Origin: Clostridium tepidum
Lineage (GTDB): Bacteria > Bacillota > Clostridia > Clostridiales > Clostridiaceae
Direction of reading: 5' to 3'
Assembly: GCF_002008345.1 (NCBI RefSeq)
Contig: NZ_MRAE01000002.1
Location: 62,001-126,000, forward strand
DNA: 64,000 bases
Numbering within the stretch: the stretch's first letter is position 1; each line of letters starts with the position of its first letter. The translations under genes and the position numbers were made by a program. Below the pieces are notes generated by a model, which saw only the letters and a program-made list of their open reading frames with translations, made no database searches and was not told the DNA's origin. Below, piece after piece: positions 63,266 to 64,000 of the stretch.

Positions 63266-63622
63266 CTATGCCTTTTCATCTACTAGCACTCCTGCCATTT
63301 CACATAGCTTAGCTACCATATCTATTATTTTTCTAGGTGGTATTTCTTTTATTACTTCATCAGTTTTTGTATCTATTAATCTTATGGTCAAATCTCTAAA
63401 TTTTCCGTAAATTTCATACTCCAAACGTATATCTTTTCCCTCTAATAGTTTGTTTAATTTATCTACAGAATCTTTAACTTCTTTTACGCTTTCTTTATTT
63501 AAATTGTTCTGTTTTCCATTTATATCAAATTCTTTAATATTTGTATCTAACTCTATGCCACTACGTATATTATTAAAATTATCCTGTTGTTGTCTTCCTT
63601 GACTTATAACATTTACTTCCAT
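63266..63622 (-). CDS. flaG: FlaG family flagellar protein
   Basis: A 118-residue protein. The FlaG domain covers the second half: VDKLNKLLEGKDIRLEYEI, LTIRLIDTKTDEVIKEIPPRKIIDMVAKL. The first half is variable. FlaG proteins are secreted or filament-associated and influence filament length. It lies between csrA and fliS, as yvyC does in Bacillus. Confidence 0.92.
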   Translation of the reverse strand: MEVNVISQGRQQQDNFNNIRSGIELDTNIKEFDINGKQNNLNKESVKEVKDSVDKLNKLLEGKDIRLEYEIYGKFRDLTIRLIDTKTDEVIKEIPPRKIIDMVAKLCEMAGVLVDEKA

Positions 63623-63637
63623 GTGTTACACTTCCTT

Positions 63638-63856
63638 TTATTTAGTTTTTATATTTTTCAAAATAGAAGGATTAAACTTAGTAGCTTTTTTATTCTCTTC
63701 CTGAACTTCATTATAAAGTTCTTTTCTTAGTATAGTTAATTTTTTAGGGGCATCTATTGCTAATTTTACAGAACCATCATCTAATTTAACTACAGTTATC
63801 TCTATGTCATCTCCTATTAAAAGAGACTCTCCTTTTTTTCTAGTTATAACTAGCAT
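63638..63856 (-). CDS. csrA: Carbon storage regulator CsrA
   Basis: A 72-residue RNA-binding regulator: [20 protein letters not shown], with RKKGE at the usual place, and [14 protein letters not shown] dimer binds GGA motifs in leaders and blocks ribosome binding; flagellin mRNA is the known target in Bacillus. Its ATG overlaps the fliW stop (TAATG), so both partners are translated together. Confidence 0.96.
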   Translation of the reverse strand: MLVITRKKGESLLIGDDIEITVVKLDDGSVKLAIDAPKKLTILRKELYNEVQEENKKATKFNPSILKNIKTK

Positions 63857-64000
63857 TAAGCTTCCTCCTTAAATAGTGGATGTTTTATAGAATATTTATC
63901 ACTATTTATTATTATTTGTTCCCCTATTTTTTCTTTTATATTTATAACAATAGGAGCTCTTAAATTTACTGTTATTTTATCTATATCTGAGCTTAAAGTA
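63856..64000 (-). CDS. fliW: Flagellar assembly factor FliW (C-terminal part, cut by window edge)
   Basis: The last 47 codons of a FliW protein, entering from the right edge ([18 protein letters not shown], then [12 protein letters not shown]). The TVNL(R)APIVIN segment is diagnostic. FliW binds CsrA and frees flagellin translation; free flagellin displaces it. Its stop codon overlaps the csrA start. Confidence 0.95.
   Translation of the reverse strand, partial: TLSSDIDKITVNLRAPIVINIKEKIGEQIIINSDKYSIKHPLFKEEA

Noticed and set aside
1-64000. CRISPR arrays, insertion sequences, tRNA or rRNA genes
   Set aside because: No regularly spaced repeats, transposase-like frames or recognisable RNA gene sequences were seen.

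Overview
The window looks like chromosome from a low-GC, motile, spore-forming Clostridium. The flagellar gene order, the FliR-FlhB fusion, the Spo0E-like protein, the AT-rich spacers and the protein sequences all point to the Clostridium botulinum group I / C. sporogenes neighbourhood. That species call is inferred from protein character, not from a database search. Almost every gene lies on the minus strand, so transcription mostly runs from high to low coordinates. No tRNA, rRNA, CRISPR array, transposase or phage gene was seen.

Right end (58.6-64 kb): fliW (partial) - csrA - flaG - a small basic protein - fliS - fliD - a FliT-like protein, then the major flagellin behind a good SigD-type promoter. 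The flagellin leader carries a hairpin that shows GGA in its loop and sits just ahead of the ribosome binding site, which is the expected CsrA target in the FliW-CsrA-flagellin circuit. A second flagellin near 40 kb has the same arrangement.

38-58.5 kb: a flagellin glycosylation island. It holds a Maf-type motility accessory factor (DUF115), pseudaminic-acid-type genes (pseB, pseF-like, pseI, pseG; no pseC or pseH seen), an ATP-grasp enzyme and a HAD phosphatase. It also has a CDP-glycerol branch: tagD plus two TagF-like glycerophosphotransferases, together with a TylF-like methyltransferase, a COG5610-type HAD protein, a GT2-TPR protein and a possible SGNH-type protein. Five of these proteins carry the same roughly 90-residue Rossmann-like module fused to different catalytic domains. 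The island ends in a second, divergent flagellin and a soluble chemoreceptor-like protein. Several of its units start at SigD-like promoters.

28.4-38 kb: a mixed accessory stretch with a third flagellin-like gene, a small helical protein, argGH with an ARG-box-like promoter, a pair of tandem paralogous small proteins, cardiolipin synthase, a divergent aromatic acid exporter-like gene, a small cysteine protein, VanZ-like and YjfB-like proteins and a Spo0E-like phosphatase.

3.7-28.1 kb: one long flagellar basal body, hook, motor and export operon in the order flgB flgC fliE fliF fliG fliH fliI fliJ fliK flgD (TIGR02530 gene) flgE flbD motA motB fliL fliO fliP fliQ fliR-flhB flhA flhF flhG PilZ sigD swrB-like, a small membrane protein, and two FlgF/FlgG-type rod genes. 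It ends at a hairpin terminator. flhF is split into two frames at a run of nine A. Left end: a tyrosine/methionine-rich protein, a CBS-containing manganese-dependent pyrophosphatase, and the N-terminal part of a calcium-type P-type ATPase.

Together the region builds and powers the flagellum, controls late gene expression (SigD, CsrA/FliW) and supplies the sugar and possibly glycerophosphate decoration of the filament.
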